Shown here: in pieces, positions 25,384-35,139 of the stretch
Layout: every line of letters begins with the position of its first letter
How positions within the stretch are numbered: position 1 is the stretch's first letter
From: Algoriphagus sediminis
Lineage (GTDB): Bacteria > Bacteroidota > Bacteroidia > Cytophagales > Cyclobacteriaceae
Direction: 5' to 3'
NCBI RefSeq assembly: GCF_030403435.1
Contig: NZ_JAUEPH010000003.1
Coordinates: 186,001-250,000, forward strand
Length of the DNA: 64,000 nt
Notes under the pieces: generated by a model
The model's database searches: none
Seen by the model: the letters and a program-made list of their open reading frames with translations, nothing else
Told to the model about the DNA's origin: nothing
Program-made: the position numbers and the translations under genes

Positions 25384-25926
25384 ATGAGAGGGTACTTGGT
25401 TGTTCTTTTGTTTGGGGTTGTTTTTGTAGGCTGTAAAAGTTCTGCAAATGTGAACTCAACCCGTTCTGATTTCAGCAACTATACGGAGGATGTATCTGCC
25501 ACACTTCCGGATTATCCCGATTATCAAGATCAGTTGGCACAAATCGAGGAGCCTGTTGAGTCTTCTGACCTTGCAATAGATGATCAGTTGGCCGCTATCG
25601 GAAGAGATTTGGCTGCTCAAAATGAATCAGAGCCATATTTTGATGGTTACACTGTTTTGATTTACTCAGGGATAGACCGTGAAATGGCTTTCGAAACTCA
25701 GGAGTCTTTGGAAGAGCTTTTCCCGGATTTGAATTCAAGAATGCAGTATGAGCAGCCTCGGTATTTGCTTAAAATAGGACAATACAAGCATAGGTTTGAG
25801 GCCCAAAAGAATTACAGTTTATTAAAAGAAACGTTTCCAAGTGTGAGGATTATCCAGGATAGAATTCAAAGAAAGGATTTCCAACTGGATTCCGAAAAGA
25901 ATGATAATGATGAAGGAGAGAATTAA
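25384..25926 (+). CDS. Lipoprotein with SPOR-like C-terminal domain
   Basis: ATG 25384 gives a 180-residue lipoprotein with signal and lipobox VVFVGC. An acidic, disordered middle (about 30-85) precedes YFDGYTVLIYSGIDREMA, FETQESLEELFPDL and YLLKIGQYKHRFEAQKNY; this repeated beta-alpha layout resembles a SPOR peptidoglycan-binding fold. It starts 5 nt after secA and overlaps the next gene by 26 nt, so it is part of that transcript. The role may be in the cell envelope; this is inferred. Confidence 0.7.
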   Translation: MRGYLVVLLFGVVFVGCKSSANVNSTRSDFSNYTEDVSATLPDYPDYQDQLAQIEEPVESSDLAIDDQLAAIGRDLAAQNESEPYFDGYTVLIYSGIDREMAFETQESLEELFPDLNSRMQYEQPRYLLKIGQYKHRFEAQKNYSLLKETFPSVRIIQDRIQRKDFQLDSEKNDNDEGEN

Positions 25927-27097
25927 AGCTTTAGCCGAAGGCCTAAAGCAAGAAGTAATCGAAAATAGGAGACATCTTCATCAGAATCCTGAGCTTTCAT
26001 ATAAGGAATATAATACTGCGAAATTTGTCAAAGAGAAGCTTGAATCCATGGGGATTTCAGGCCTCGAGCAAAAAGCTGATACTGGCTGGACCGCATGTAT
26101 TAAAGGGAAAAATCCTGATAAAAAAGTAATTGCCTTACGGGCAGATATGGATGCCTTGCCCATACTTGAAGCAAATGAGGTTCCATATAAATCCCAAAAC
26201 CCCGGGGTAATGCATGCCTGTGGTCACGATGCCCACACAGCTTCCTTGCTTGGTGCCGCTAAAATTCTCAATGAGGTAAAAGATAGTTTTGAAGGCACGG
26301 TGAAGTTGATTTTTCAACCTGGAGAAGAGCTCGCCCCTGGTGGAGCCTCTCTAATGATTAAAGATAAGGTATTAGAAAATCCAAGACCGAATGGAATTAT
26401 CGGTCAGCATGTGATGCCTTTCATTCCTGTGGGGAAGGTGGGTTTCAGAGAGGGAATCTATATGGCTAGTGCGGATGAGCTTTACATTACCGTCAAGGGT
26501 AAGGGAGGCCACGGTGCCATGCCGGAGACTTTCATAGATCCCGTATTGATTACTTCACATCTAATCGTAGCTCTGCAGCAGATAGTGAGTAGGGCTGCCA
26601 GCCCAAAAGTACCAAGCGTTCTGTCCTTCGGTAAAGTGATAGCGAATGGTGCGACTAATGTGATTCCAAATGAAGTTAAAGTGGAAGGAACTTTCCGAAC
26701 GCTGAATGAACCCTGGAGAGCCAAGGCGCATGAGAAAATGCTTCAAATTGCTCACGGAATAGTGGAAGGTATGGGAGGTGAATTGGATTTTGAAATCCGA
26801 AAAGGATATCCTTTCCTGAAGAATGACCCATACCTCACCAGAAGATCGAAGCAAGCAGCTATTGATTATTTAGGAGAAGAGAATGTGGTTGATCTGGATA
26901 TCTGGATGGCAGCGGAGGACTTTGCATATTATTCTCAGGTAGTGGATGGGTGTTTCTATCGTCTGGGAACCCGAAATGAAGCAAAAGGAATTATCTCAAG
27001 TGTTCACACACCCACTTTTGATATCGACGAAGACGCACTTGAAATCGGTGCGGGCTTGATGGCATGGCTGGCAGTTTCAGAGCTTCAAAAAAGTTAA
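25901..27097 (+). CDS. M20-family amidohydrolase (N-acyl amino acid hydrolase type)
   Basis: A 398-residue M20D-type metallohydrolase. The metal site is seen in RADMDALP, HACGHDAHTA (with the bridging Cys/His) and the FQPGEE motif with the catalytic Glu; GGHGAMPE marks the dimerisation domain. Family members release amino acids from N-acyl or indole-acetyl conjugates. Start codons at 25901, 25907 and 25910 are all in frame; I kept the first, but the third (MKERIKAL) is equally likely. No signal peptide, so cytoplasmic. Confidence 0.92.
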   Translation: MIMMKERIKALAEGLKQEVIENRRHLHQNPELSYKEYNTAKFVKEKLESMGISGLEQKADTGWTACIKGKNPDKKVIALRADMDALPILEANEVPYKSQNPGVMHACGHDAHTASLLGAAKILNEVKDSFEGTVKLIFQPGEELAPGGASLMIKDKVLENPRPNGIIGQHVMPFIPVGKVGFREGIYMASADELYITVKGKGGHGAMPETFIDPVLITSHLIVALQQIVSRAASPKVPSVLSFGKVIANGATNVIPNEVKVEGTFRTLNEPWRAKAHEKMLQIAHGIVEGMGGELDFEIRKGYPFLKNDPYLTRRSKQAAIDYLGEENVVDLDIWMAAEDFAYYSQVVDGCFYRLGTRNEAKGIISSVHTPTFDIDEDALEIGAGLMAWLAVSELQKS

Positions 27098-27130
27098 CCT
27101 ACAGTTAAACTTATTGGATTAGACACGATT

Positions 27131-27138
27131 TATCTTTG
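27131..27138 (+). promoter_or_regulatory. Possible -7 element of the S1/P1 nuclease gene
   Basis: TATCTTTG is an exact match to TAnnTTTG and lies 16 nt before the ATG. The upstream TTG is only 14 bp away, shorter than usual, so the -33 part is doubtful. Confidence 0.4.
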
Positions 27139-27154
27139 TGAGTAAATATTAATT

Positions 27155-27928
27155 ATGAAGTCTAGTCGAATCATCCCAATCTTCCTTTTACTTTTCACCC
27201 TTTCTCTGGAAAGCTTTGCCTGGGGCCAGCTAGGCCATTACCTAATAGGCTATATGGCAGAAAAGCAGCTCAAGAAATCCACTCTAAAAAAGGTGGAGGC
27301 TGTAATTTATCCCATGTCCTTAGGGAGAAGTGGTACCTGGATGGATGAAATTAGATCAGATTCGACCTTTGACTATGCCACTACGTGGCACTACCTCACT
27401 TCAAAAAATGGGGAATACGATCCAAGCATCCAGGAAGAAATGGGAGATGCTTTTGAAGCTATCAAAAGACTAAAAGCAGAACTAAAGGCAGGAGGGCTTT
27501 CCAGCAAAAAGGAAGCTGAAAAATTAAAGATGTTGATTCACATTGTGGAGGACATTCACCAACCCCTCCATGTGGGCACTGGAGAAGATCGCGGTGGAAA
27601 TGATGTTCGAATTGAATTTTTTAATCGTGCTACCAACTTGCATGCACTTTGGGACACGGGCATGATTGATAGAAAAAGCATGAGCTACACTGAATTGGGC
27701 GAAGAGCTATACCGAAGAATCACTCCTGAATTGCAGAGAAAATATCAGTCAGCATCTATGGAGGACTGGCTGAAAGAGGCCGTTTCTTTGAGACCTCTGG
27801 TGTATAATCTTCCAGAGAGTAAAAAAATCAGTTGGGTTTATATGTATGAAGCCAATGATACACTCGAAGAAAGGTTAGTGGCAGCAAGCGTAAGGTTAGC
27901 TCAGGTTTTAGAAGAGATTTATGGCTAG
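27155..27928 (+). CDS. S1/P1-type secreted nuclease
   Basis: S1/P1 nucleases are zinc enzymes that degrade single-stranded DNA and RNA outside the cell or in the periplasm. The 257-residue precursor has a signal peptide ending in SFA, leaving the mature N-terminus WGQLGH whose Trp amine and His bind zinc. Further ligands are in the TWHYL, IHIVEDIHQPLHVG and NLHALWDTGM motifs, all present. It stands alone. Confidence 0.93.
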   Translation: MKSSRIIPIFLLLFTLSLESFAWGQLGHYLIGYMAEKQLKKSTLKKVEAVIYPMSLGRSGTWMDEIRSDSTFDYATTWHYLTSKNGEYDPSIQEEMGDAFEAIKRLKAELKAGGLSSKKEAEKLKMLIHIVEDIHQPLHVGTGEDRGGNDVRIEFFNRATNLHALWDTGMIDRKSMSYTELGEELYRRITPELQRKYQSASMEDWLKEAVSLRPLVYNLPESKKISWVYMYEANDTLEERLVAASVRLAQVLEEIYG

Positions 27929-28010
27929 TCTTAGGAAAATTTAAATTTTTCTTTAGCGATCTGTAAATACAAAAAGCATTTTTCTATATTTAGAATCTCT
28001 ATTTCTGTAT

Positions 28011-29864
28011 ATGAGAAGAGTTTCTACCTGCTTATTCGTCATCCTTACTTTTATTTTCACGGCTTCTGGTCAGGAGCTTCAAGATCGCCTGCAGAAAGCC
28101 CTTGAAGCACGTGATTCAATTGCCCTTAATTCGGCTCAGGAGTCAGTTCAGACCCCTCTTGATTCAGGAGTTTTTCTATATTTTCAGGGCCGTCTTCAGT
28201 CCAGACTAGGTGATAATAAACGTGCCGTGGAATCTGTCGAGAAAAGTTTAACCTATTTTGACCTTAAAAATTCACCTGACTATTTAATCTCCGCAAACAA
28301 CTATCTCACCTACCTGGAATCCATAATAGGGAACTGGGACAGGGCGATGTTTTTTGGCCAGGAGGCCCTCAAGGCGGCAGAGACAGTCCAGGATACTAAT
28401 AGAATTGCCTATGCTCTTGGAGATATAGCGATAGTATTTCATGACATGGAGGATTATTCCAATGGTGTGGCCTATGCGAAGCGAGGCTTCAACTTATTGA
28501 AAAACTATCGAGACCCTAATCCACGGACGCAGGGCTTTGTGACTAACAGCCTTGCTATCAATTTCGATGACTGGGATAAACCTGATTCCGCACTTTTCTA
28601 TCATTATGAAAACCTGAAGCTTTTGGAAGTGGTGGATAGTACCACCATGACAAACACTTTCAATAATATCGGAAATACTCTGCTGAAGCAGAAGGACTTT
28701 GCGGAAGCGGAAAAATGGATTAATGTAAGCCTAAAGTATAATTATTTGCGGGATGAGCCCTATAAAATGGCGGCGAATTACACGAATCTGGCCAATATCG
28801 CCTATAACCTAGACAACTTTTCGAAGGCAGAGGTGATGCTTGATTCAGCTAAAAAATATGTGGACTTGAGTGGCTCAAGAGAAAAGGTTAGAGATTATCT
28901 CTGGGAACAATACCGCTTTCAAAAAAGAAAAGGTGACCTGAATAAGGCCATGGCTTTCCTGGAAGATTATTCGGAACTGAAGGATAGTATTTTCAAGGAT
29001 GAACGCGTACAAATGATAGGTGAGCTTCAAACCAAATATGAAGTTTCGAAAAAGGAAACCGAGCTTGCCCAGTCCAGGGCAGATCTTGCAGAGACAGATT
29101 TACTGGTGAAGAACCGGAACAACCAATTATTGCTTTTGCTGATCCTGATTTTGATTGTGCTGGGGATTTCCTTTTTTATCTATTACAGGCAGAAGAACAA
29201 AACGCTTCATTTGGAACAGGAAGCAAAGCTACAGGCTATTTTGGCGGAGCAGGAAACACAAAACCGTCTTTTGGAGCAAAGAAATAGGATTTCTTCCGAT
29301 CTGCATGACAATATCGGAGCGCAGCTCACTTTTATAGTCTCATCGCTAGATAACCTTAAGTTTGTAGATCTGCCCAAAGAAAAATTCAACAGTAAGCTAG
29401 ATCAGATTTCAGCTTTTACTGTGGAAACGGTGAATGAGTTGAGAGATACCATTTGGGCCATGAATAAAGAAAGCATAAGTGTGGAGGATCTTGAAGTGCG
29501 ATTAAATACCTTGATTAGTAAGGCTAAAGTCTCCTGTCCCAATATTGATTTTGAGTTAATTGTGGATGAGGGCTTATCAAAAGAAAAAGAGCTAAACTCT
29601 ATGGAAGGGGTGAATTACTATAGAATTGCTCAAGAGGCCTTGAACAATGCGGTGAAACATTCCGGGGCGAATAAAATTTGGATAGAATTGGCTTCTGAAA
29701 ACTCCCATGTTAAGCTTTCTGTGAAAGATAATGGTCAGGGAATTTCGGGTAAAGAATCTAAAGGAAATGGAATGCATACGATGAAGAATAGGGCAGAAAG
29801 GATTGGCAGGAAGTTTTCACTTGACTCGAGACCCGAGGCAGGGACACAGGTTTGTATTTCATGA
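28011..29864 (+). CDS. TPR-sensor histidine kinase (HisKA_3 type)
   Basis: The 617-residue kinase has a signal peptide (ending TASGQ), about 330 residues of tetratricopeptide-like repeats placed outside the inner membrane, one membrane helix (about 371-392, LLLLLILILIVLGISFFIYY), a coiled coil, the HisKA_3 phospho-acceptor box RISSDLHDNIGAQL, and a GHKL ATPase with NNAVKHSGA and DNGQGI. This is the NarX/DesK-like fold common in Bacteroidota. The partner response regulator follows by 6 nt. The signal it senses is unknown. Confidence 0.93.
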   Translation: MRRVSTCLFVILTFIFTASGQELQDRLQKALEARDSIALNSAQESVQTPLDSGVFLYFQGRLQSRLGDNKRAVESVEKSLTYFDLKNSPDYLISANNYLTYLESIIGNWDRAMFFGQEALKAAETVQDTNRIAYALGDIAIVFHDMEDYSNGVAYAKRGFNLLKNYRDPNPRTQGFVTNSLAINFDDWDKPDSALFYHYENLKLLEVVDSTTMTNTFNNIGNTLLKQKDFAEAEKWINVSLKYNYLRDEPYKMAANYTNLANIAYNLDNFSKAEVMLDSAKKYVDLSGSREKVRDYLWEQYRFQKRKGDLNKAMAFLEDYSELKDSIFKDERVQMIGELQTKYEVSKKETELAQSRADLAETDLLVKNRNNQLLLLLILILIVLGISFFIYYRQKNKTLHLEQEAKLQAILAEQETQNRLLEQRNRISSDLHDNIGAQLTFIVSSLDNLKFVDLPKEKFNSKLDQISAFTVETVNELRDTIWAMNKESISVEDLEVRLNTLISKAKVSCPNIDFELIVDEGLSKEKELNSMEGVNYYRIAQEALNNAVKHSGANKIWIELASENSHVKLSVKDNGQGISGKESKGNGMHTMKNRAERIGRKFSLDSRPEAGTQVCIS

Positions 29865-29870
29865 TAGGAT

Positions 29871-30521
29871 ATGGGGATTAAACTGGCGATAGCGGAAGAC
29901 AACTCATTTTTGCTTCGAGCAATTGAGGAAAAGATTTCTTTTTTTGAGGACCTGCAGCTAAAATTTACGGCTTCTAATGGAGAAGATTTTCTCCGGAAAT
30001 TGAAGAAGAACTCCGTTGTGGATCTGGTTTTGATGGATATAGAAATGCCCGTGAAAAATGGCATTGAAACGGTTCGTGAACTAAGTAAGGCCTATCCACA
30101 AATCAAGGTGATTATGCTCACGGTATTTGATGATGAAGAGAATATCTACCAATCGATACTTGCTGGAGCGAATGGTTATTTATTAAAAGAGGTGGACCCA
30201 AAATCTCTTCATCAGGCGATTCTTGATACCATGGAAGGTGGTGCGGCTATGACACCGAGCATTGCGATGAAAGCTTTGAAGATTCTTCGAAACCCGATTG
30301 TTCCGGAGGAAAAGAAAGAAGAGATTAACCTGACTAGGCGTGAAATAGAAGTCTTGGAGCAAACTGCCAAAGGACTCACGTATCAGCAAATTGCTGAGAA
30401 CTTATTTATCTCTCCCAAAACGGTCCGAAAGCATACGGAGAATATTTACCAAAAACTCCAGGTTCACAACAAACTGGAGGCCGTACAAAAGGCGGTTAAA
30501 AACAGAATAATTGAGGGTTAA
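29871..30521 (+). CDS. NarL/LuxR-family response regulator
   Basis: Receiver domain with acidic pocket Glu9/Asp10, phospho-acceptor Asp56 (LVLMDIEMP), switch Thr in MLTVFDDEE and Lys in LLKEVDP; then a LuxR helix-turn-helix (about 150-212, REIEVLEQTAKGLTYQQIA and KTVRKHTENIYQKL). It is the cognate partner of the preceding kinase. Its stop overlaps the stop of the convergent dsbD gene by 4 nt. Confidence 0.95.
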   Translation: MGIKLAIAEDNSFLLRAIEEKISFFEDLQLKFTASNGEDFLRKLKKNSVVDLVLMDIEMPVKNGIETVRELSKAYPQIKVIMLTVFDDEENIYQSILAGANGYLLKEVDPKSLHQAILDTMEGGAAMTPSIAMKALKILRNPIVPEEKKEEINLTRREIEVLEQTAKGLTYQQIAENLFISPKTVRKHTENIYQKLQVHNKLEAVQKAVKNRIIEG

Positions 30522-32560
30522 GGCCTAAATCGTTCGCTGGCTTCATCTAAAAAGTCTATGAAATTCTGAATGTTGGTATCATAAGCTTTCGGCTGAACCA
30601 ATAGATTTTCATCATGATCCAATATCACATAATAAGGCTGGGCGTTGTTTTGAAATCGCGTGATCTGGAAATCTGCATTCTGCTTCCCCATGGTTTTTTT
30701 CACTTTTCCATCATATTCAGAGGTGTACCATTCACTCTCAGGAAGCTCCAGACGCTCATCTATGTAAAGAGCTACCATGACAAAATTCTCTTTCAGCCGG
30801 CTAAGCACGGCCGGGTCTGACCAGACATTTTCTTCCATTTTCCTGCAGTTTACGCAGCCATGGCCTGTGAAATCGATAAGTAAGGGCTTTCCTTCTTTTT
30901 TGGCGACAGCCAAAGCTTCATCATAATCGAAGTACCCTTCGATCCCATAGGGTATTTTCAGGAGGTCTCCGTACTTGACCTGTCTTTCAGAAGCCTGAAC
31001 CGAAGCATTGCCTCCTGATACAAAGTGCTGAGTAGTGATTGGGGGAAGATAACCGCTTAGAGCTTTGAGCGGAGCGCCCCAAAGTCCTGGAATCATGTAA
31101 ACAACAAACATGAAGGTGACCAAAGCGAGTAATAATCTCGGGACTCCAATACTTTCAATAGGGCTATCATGTGGTAACCGAATTTTGCCCAGGAGGTATA
31201 ATCCGAGTATACCGAATATGACAATCCAAATCACTAGGAATATCTCCCGATCCAAAATTCCCCAATGATAAACCAAGTCAGCAATGGATAAGAATTTAAA
31301 AGCTAAAGCCAGCTCCAAGAAGCCTAAAACCACTTTCACAGAATTCAGCCAGCCACCAGACTTAGGAAGGCGATTCATCCATTCTGGGAAAATTGCGAAA
31401 AGAGTAAATGGAATGGCAAAGGCTAATGAAAAAGAAAACATTCCCAAAATGGGCTTAAGCAATTCACCACCAGCCGAGGAAATTAAAATGGAGCCTACGA
31501 TAGGCCCTGTGCAGGAAAAAGAAACAAGTACCAAGGTAAATGCCATGAAAAAGATGCCACTCATTCCTCCTTGTTCCGCTTTTTCGTCTACTCTATTAAC
31601 GAATTTTGAAGGGAGAGTAAGCTCAAACATTCCAAGAAATGCCAAGGCGAAAAAGATGAATATTCCAAAGAAGAATAGGTTGGGCAGCCAATGTGTGGCC
31701 AACCAATTAGCAAACTCGGGGCCTTGAATGGCTGCTACTGCCGTTCCAGCGATGGTGTAAATTCCAATTATCGAGGCGCCATAAATAAATGCGTTTCTTA
31801 TTCCTTTTGATCGATTCTCTGCCCTTCCGGTGAAAAAGCTGACTGTCATTGGGATCATCGGGAATACACATGGAGTTAATAATGCCGCCAAGCCAGCCAG
31901 AAAAGCCAGAATCATAAAACCCCAGAGGGACTCCCCCTCCTGATTAGTATCAAGAATAATAGATTCTACTGCACCTTCGGTTTTTTCTACTTCGCTAGTT
32001 TCGGATGCTGGCGGAATCGTATTAAAAATGGGCTCGGATACAGAATCTACTGAATTACCTGTGGAGCTTTCGAATGTACTTTCCGAAGCTGGGTTTGCTG
32101 TAAAGGATAATTCCAGATCTTCCTCATAATTGATGCATTGCCCGGTGAGGTCGGAGCACATCTGGTAAATCACTACGCCTGAAATTATCCCAGATGCTGC
32201 TTCAAGTTTCAGTTTCTGCTCGAAACGACCTTTTTCAAGGAAATAGGTCACATTGGCTTCCCAAACCTCCTCATACTTTTCCTTTGAGTCAATGGATTCT
32301 AATTCTCCAATCGGGGTAAAATCGGGTGATGGGGAAAGCTCAAGCTGGGTAAGAATTGGTCCGGCTTCAGGAGAGAAATCATTCGCATAGATATACCAGC
32401 CTAAAGGAATATCTGCTTCCACAACAAGAGCGACTTCTTCTCCAACAGAATAGTTTTCAGGGCTAATACTGAAATTCCAATTGGGCGGATCAATGATCTG
32501 GGCCTGTACAACGCCAGTCATTAAGGTTAATAAAATTAGTAGAAGCCGTAACTTTTTCAT
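30518..32560 (-). CDS. dsbD: Thiol:disulfide interchange protein DsbD-like
   Basis: DsbD passes electrons from cytoplasmic thioredoxin across the membrane to periplasmic thiol pathways. From ATG 32560 (MKKLRLLL; the frame also opens at TTG 32584) the 680 residues contain a signal peptide (ending VQAQ), an N-terminal DsbD-alpha-like domain, a Ser/Glu linker, eight or so membrane helices with the redox motifs LTPCVFPMIP and SFSCTGPIVG, and a C-terminal thioredoxin domain with DFTGHGCVNCRKME. All three cysteine pairs of the relay are accounted for, the N-terminal one as MCSDLTGQC. The neighbour pairing with the two-component system is convergent. Confidence 0.93.
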   Translation of the reverse strand: MKKLRLLLILLTLMTGVVQAQIIDPPNWNFSISPENYSVGEEVALVVEADIPLGWYIYANDFSPEAGPILTQLELSPSPDFTPIGELESIDSKEKYEEVWEANVTYFLEKGRFEQKLKLEAASGIISGVVIYQMCSDLTGQCINYEEDLELSFTANPASESTFESSTGNSVDSVSEPIFNTIPPASETSEVEKTEGAVESIILDTNQEGESLWGFMILAFLAGLAALLTPCVFPMIPMTVSFFTGRAENRSKGIRNAFIYGASIIGIYTIAGTAVAAIQGPEFANWLATHWLPNLFFFGIFIFFALAFLGMFELTLPSKFVNRVDEKAEQGGMSGIFFMAFTLVLVSFSCTGPIVGSILISSAGGELLKPILGMFSFSLAFAIPFTLFAIFPEWMNRLPKSGGWLNSVKVVLGFLELALAFKFLSIADLVYHWGILDREIFLVIWIVIFGILGLYLLGKIRLPHDSPIESIGVPRLLLALVTFMFVVYMIPGLWGAPLKALSGYLPPITTQHFVSGGNASVQASERQVKYGDLLKIPYGIEGYFDYDEALAVAKKEGKPLLIDFTGHGCVNCRKMEENVWSDPAVLSRLKENFVMVALYIDERLELPESEWYTSEYDGKVKKTMGKQNADFQITRFQNNAQPYYVILDHDENLLVQPKAYDTNIQNFIDFLDEASERFRP

Positions 32561-32613
32561 GGAAAGGGGTGAATTCCTGATCAACAGTCAGTTGTACTTT
32601 TTAAGTTCCGGAC

Positions 32614-34002
32614 TTAGCCTTGACTCAAGGCTCTGAATTTTTCAAAGAAAACAGCGATCGTTTCAATTCCAATGAAGTAATTCTTTACACCATAATGCTC
32701 ATTTGGTGAGTGTAATGCATCGGTATCCAACCCAAATCCGAAGAGAATTGGATCGGTTCCAAGTTCTTTCTGGAAAAGAGCAACGATAGGAATAGACCCC
32801 CCTTCACGGGTTGGAATTGGTCGTTTTCCAAAGGTTTCTTCCATGGCTGCTTCTGCCGCTTTGTATCCCATAGAACTATCCGAAACCACAGCCGGAGAGC
32901 CACCATGATGTGTTTTTACACTTACTTTCACTGAATCCGGAGCAATGGACTTGAAATAATTCTCAAACAATTCCGAGATCTCATGCCAATCCTGGTCAGG
33001 AACCAAGCGCATGGAAATTTTTGCATTCGCTTTAGAAGGAAGTACGGTTTTGGCCCCTTCTCCCATGTAACCTCCCCAAATACCATTGACATCTAGTGTA
33101 GGTCGAATTCCTACTCGTTCGATGGTGCTGTATCCTTTCTCACCGTGCACTGCATCTATGTTTAGCTTGGATTTATATTCTTCCAAATCAAATGGAGCTT
33201 CATTTAGTCGCTTTCTTTGCTCATCGGTAAGCTCTTGAACCTTATCATAAAAACCAGGAATGGTCACATGATTATTTTCATCCAGCATGGAAGAAATCAT
33301 TTGGCAAAGGATATTTATCGGATTTGCTACGGCACCGCCATAAGTTCCAGAGTGCAAATCTCTATTCGCCCCGATCACTTCCACTTCCATGTATGCCATA
33401 CCTCTCAGACCAACCGTAATGGAAGGATTTTCCATCGAAATCATATGGGTATCCGAAATCAAAATCACATCGGCTGAAAGTTTTTCTTTATTGTTGATTA
33501 CGAACTCTTCTAAATTATCTGAGCCGACTTCTTCCTCACCCTCAATCATGAATTTCACATTACAAGGAAGGTTTCCTTCAGCCATCATGGCTTCAAAAGC
33601 TTTTACATGCATGTAAAATTGTCCTTTGTCATCCGCCGAACCACGGGCGAATATGGCTCCCTCCTCATGATTCGGAGCATCTTTTATAACTGGCTCGAAA
33701 GGAGGAGAATCCCAAAGCTCATATGGGTCTGCGGGCTGCACATCGTAATGCCCATAGACTAAAACCGTTGGAAGACTTGGGTCGATGGTTTTTTCACCAT
33801 AAACAATCGGATAACCAGCAGTCTGGCAAACTTCTACAGTATCTGCACCTGCTTTATCGAGTGATTCTCTTACAAATTCCGCAGCGGCGAATACATCGTC
33901 CTTGAATTTTGGGTCTGCACTTACAGATGGAATTCGCAATAAATCCAATAGTTCATTCAGAAATTTGTCCTTGTTATTTCTTATGTAGTCTTTTACAGCC
34001 AT
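32614..34002 (-). CDS. M20-family dipeptidase
   Basis: A 462-residue M20F-type dipeptidase related to carnosinase/CNDP proteins. The metal-binding motifs are VLVYGHYDVQPAD, ARGSADDKGQ, and EGEEEVGS with the catalytic Glu pair; a dimerisation domain with DLHSGTYGG follows. No signal peptide, so it works on dipeptides in the cytoplasm. Single gene; the promoter region of about 106 bp is shared with the divergent quinone reductase. Confidence 0.93.
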   Translation of the reverse strand: MAVKDYIRNNKDKFLNELLDLLRIPSVSADPKFKDDVFAAAEFVRESLDKAGADTVEVCQTAGYPIVYGEKTIDPSLPTVLVYGHYDVQPADPYELWDSPPFEPVIKDAPNHEEGAIFARGSADDKGQFYMHVKAFEAMMAEGNLPCNVKFMIEGEEEVGSDNLEEFVINNKEKLSADVILISDTHMISMENPSITVGLRGMAYMEVEVIGANRDLHSGTYGGAVANPINILCQMISSMLDENNHVTIPGFYDKVQELTDEQRKRLNEAPFDLEEYKSKLNIDAVHGEKGYSTIERVGIRPTLDVNGIWGGYMGEGAKTVLPSKANAKISMRLVPDQDWHEISELFENYFKSIAPDSVKVSVKTHHGGSPAVVSDSSMGYKAAEAAMEETFGKRPIPTREGGSIPIVALFQKELGTDPILFGFGLDTDALHSPNEHYGVKNYFIGIETIAVFFEKFRALSQG

Positions 34003-34108
34003 GTGCTTTTTTGAATATGGTAGAAAGTGCTCAAAATTATCCTTTTCGTAAGGAAATGCCTATTTTAAACACACTTTTCACATAAATTGATTTGAATAAA
34101 TCACCCAT

Positions 34109-35083
34109 ATGAAAGCCATTATTTGTAACAGTTTTGGAGGGCCAGATACTCTTCAGTTTGGAGAGCTTCCAGATCCGGTACCATCAGAAAATCAAGTGTT
34201 GATTTCCGTAAAAGCTTGTGGAGTTAATTTCCCTGATGTTTTGATCATCCAGAACAAATATCAATTCAAGCCAGAACTTCCATTTTCGCCTGGAGGAGAA
34301 GTGGCTGGAAAGATTATTCAGGTTGGTGAAAACGTCCAACATCTAAAAGTTGGCGATGAGGTGCTGGCACTATGCGGCTGGGGAGGCTTTGCTGAAAAAG
34401 TAGCGGTAGATTCAGATCGTGTTTTTCCCTTGCCCGCGGGCCTTGACCCTTTGGTTGCAGCGACTACCCTTTACACCTATGGTACCTCTTATCACGCGCT
34501 GAAAGATCGAGCTCAGCTTAAAGAAGGGGAAACGGTGGTTGTTTTGGGTGCAGCAGGAGGCGTTGGTTTGGCAGCTGTGGAACTAGCAAAACTCCTCGGG
34601 ACAAAAGTTATTGCCGCAGCATCCACCAAGGAAAAGCTTGAGCTTTGCAAAGCTAAAGGCGCAAATGATCTGATAAACTATGAGGAAGAAGACTTGAAAA
34701 CCCGAATAAAGGAGCTCACTGGCGGAAAAGGAGCAGATGTGGTGTATGACCCAGTAGGAGGAAAATTCACCGAACCGGCATTGAGGGGCATGGCTTGGAA
34801 GGGCCGATATTTAATAGTTGGTTTTGCAAATGGAGAAATTCCGAAAATCCCGATGAATTTACCTCTGTTGAAAGGCTGTTCAATTCAGGGAGTATTTTGG
34901 GGACAGTTCTCGAGAATGGAGCCTAAAGTAAGCATGGAAAATATTCAGCAGCTTGTGAAGTGGATTTATGAGGGAAAAATCAAGCAACACATCCATAAGG
35001 CTTATCCCTTGGAAAATGCTGGGGAAGCATTGGTGGCCCTGCAGGAAAGAAAAATGCTTGGAAAAGGAGTTGCGACAATATGA
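34109..35083 (+). CDS. Zinc-free NAD(P)H:quinone oxidoreductase (MDR family)
   Basis: A 324-residue medium-chain dehydrogenase/reductase of the quinone oxidoreductase class: GroES-like N-terminal domain without catalytic zinc cysteines, and a Rossmann motif VVLGAAGGVGLAAVELAK (about 146-163) preferring NADPH. The family reduces quinones or enones by one or two electrons. It is followed 2 nt later by a hairpin terminator and then the convergent ohr gene. Confidence 0.9.
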   Translation: MKAIICNSFGGPDTLQFGELPDPVPSENQVLISVKACGVNFPDVLIIQNKYQFKPELPFSPGGEVAGKIIQVGENVQHLKVGDEVLALCGWGGFAEKVAVDSDRVFPLPAGLDPLVAATTLYTYGTSYHALKDRAQLKEGETVVVLGAAGGVGLAAVELAKLLGTKVIAAASTKEKLELCKAKGANDLINYEEEDLKTRIKELTGGKGADVVYDPVGGKFTEPALRGMAWKGRYLIVGFANGEIPKIPMNLPLLKGCSIQGVFWGQFSRMEPKVSMENIQQLVKWIYEGKIKQHIHKAYPLENAGEALVALQERKMLGKGVATI

Positions 35084-35085
35084 AA

Positions 35086-35110
35086 AAAGGCCAGCGATTA
35101 TCTGGCCTTT
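35086..35110. terminator. Terminator after the quinone reductase gene
   Basis: AAAGGCCAG pairs with CTGGCCTTT around a 7-nt loop, starting just past the TGA stop. A-run before and T-run after the stem mean it could also serve the convergent ohr gene. Confidence 0.75.
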
Positions 35111-35139
35111 AAGCTTTTCGAGCAGTTCATTGAATGAAA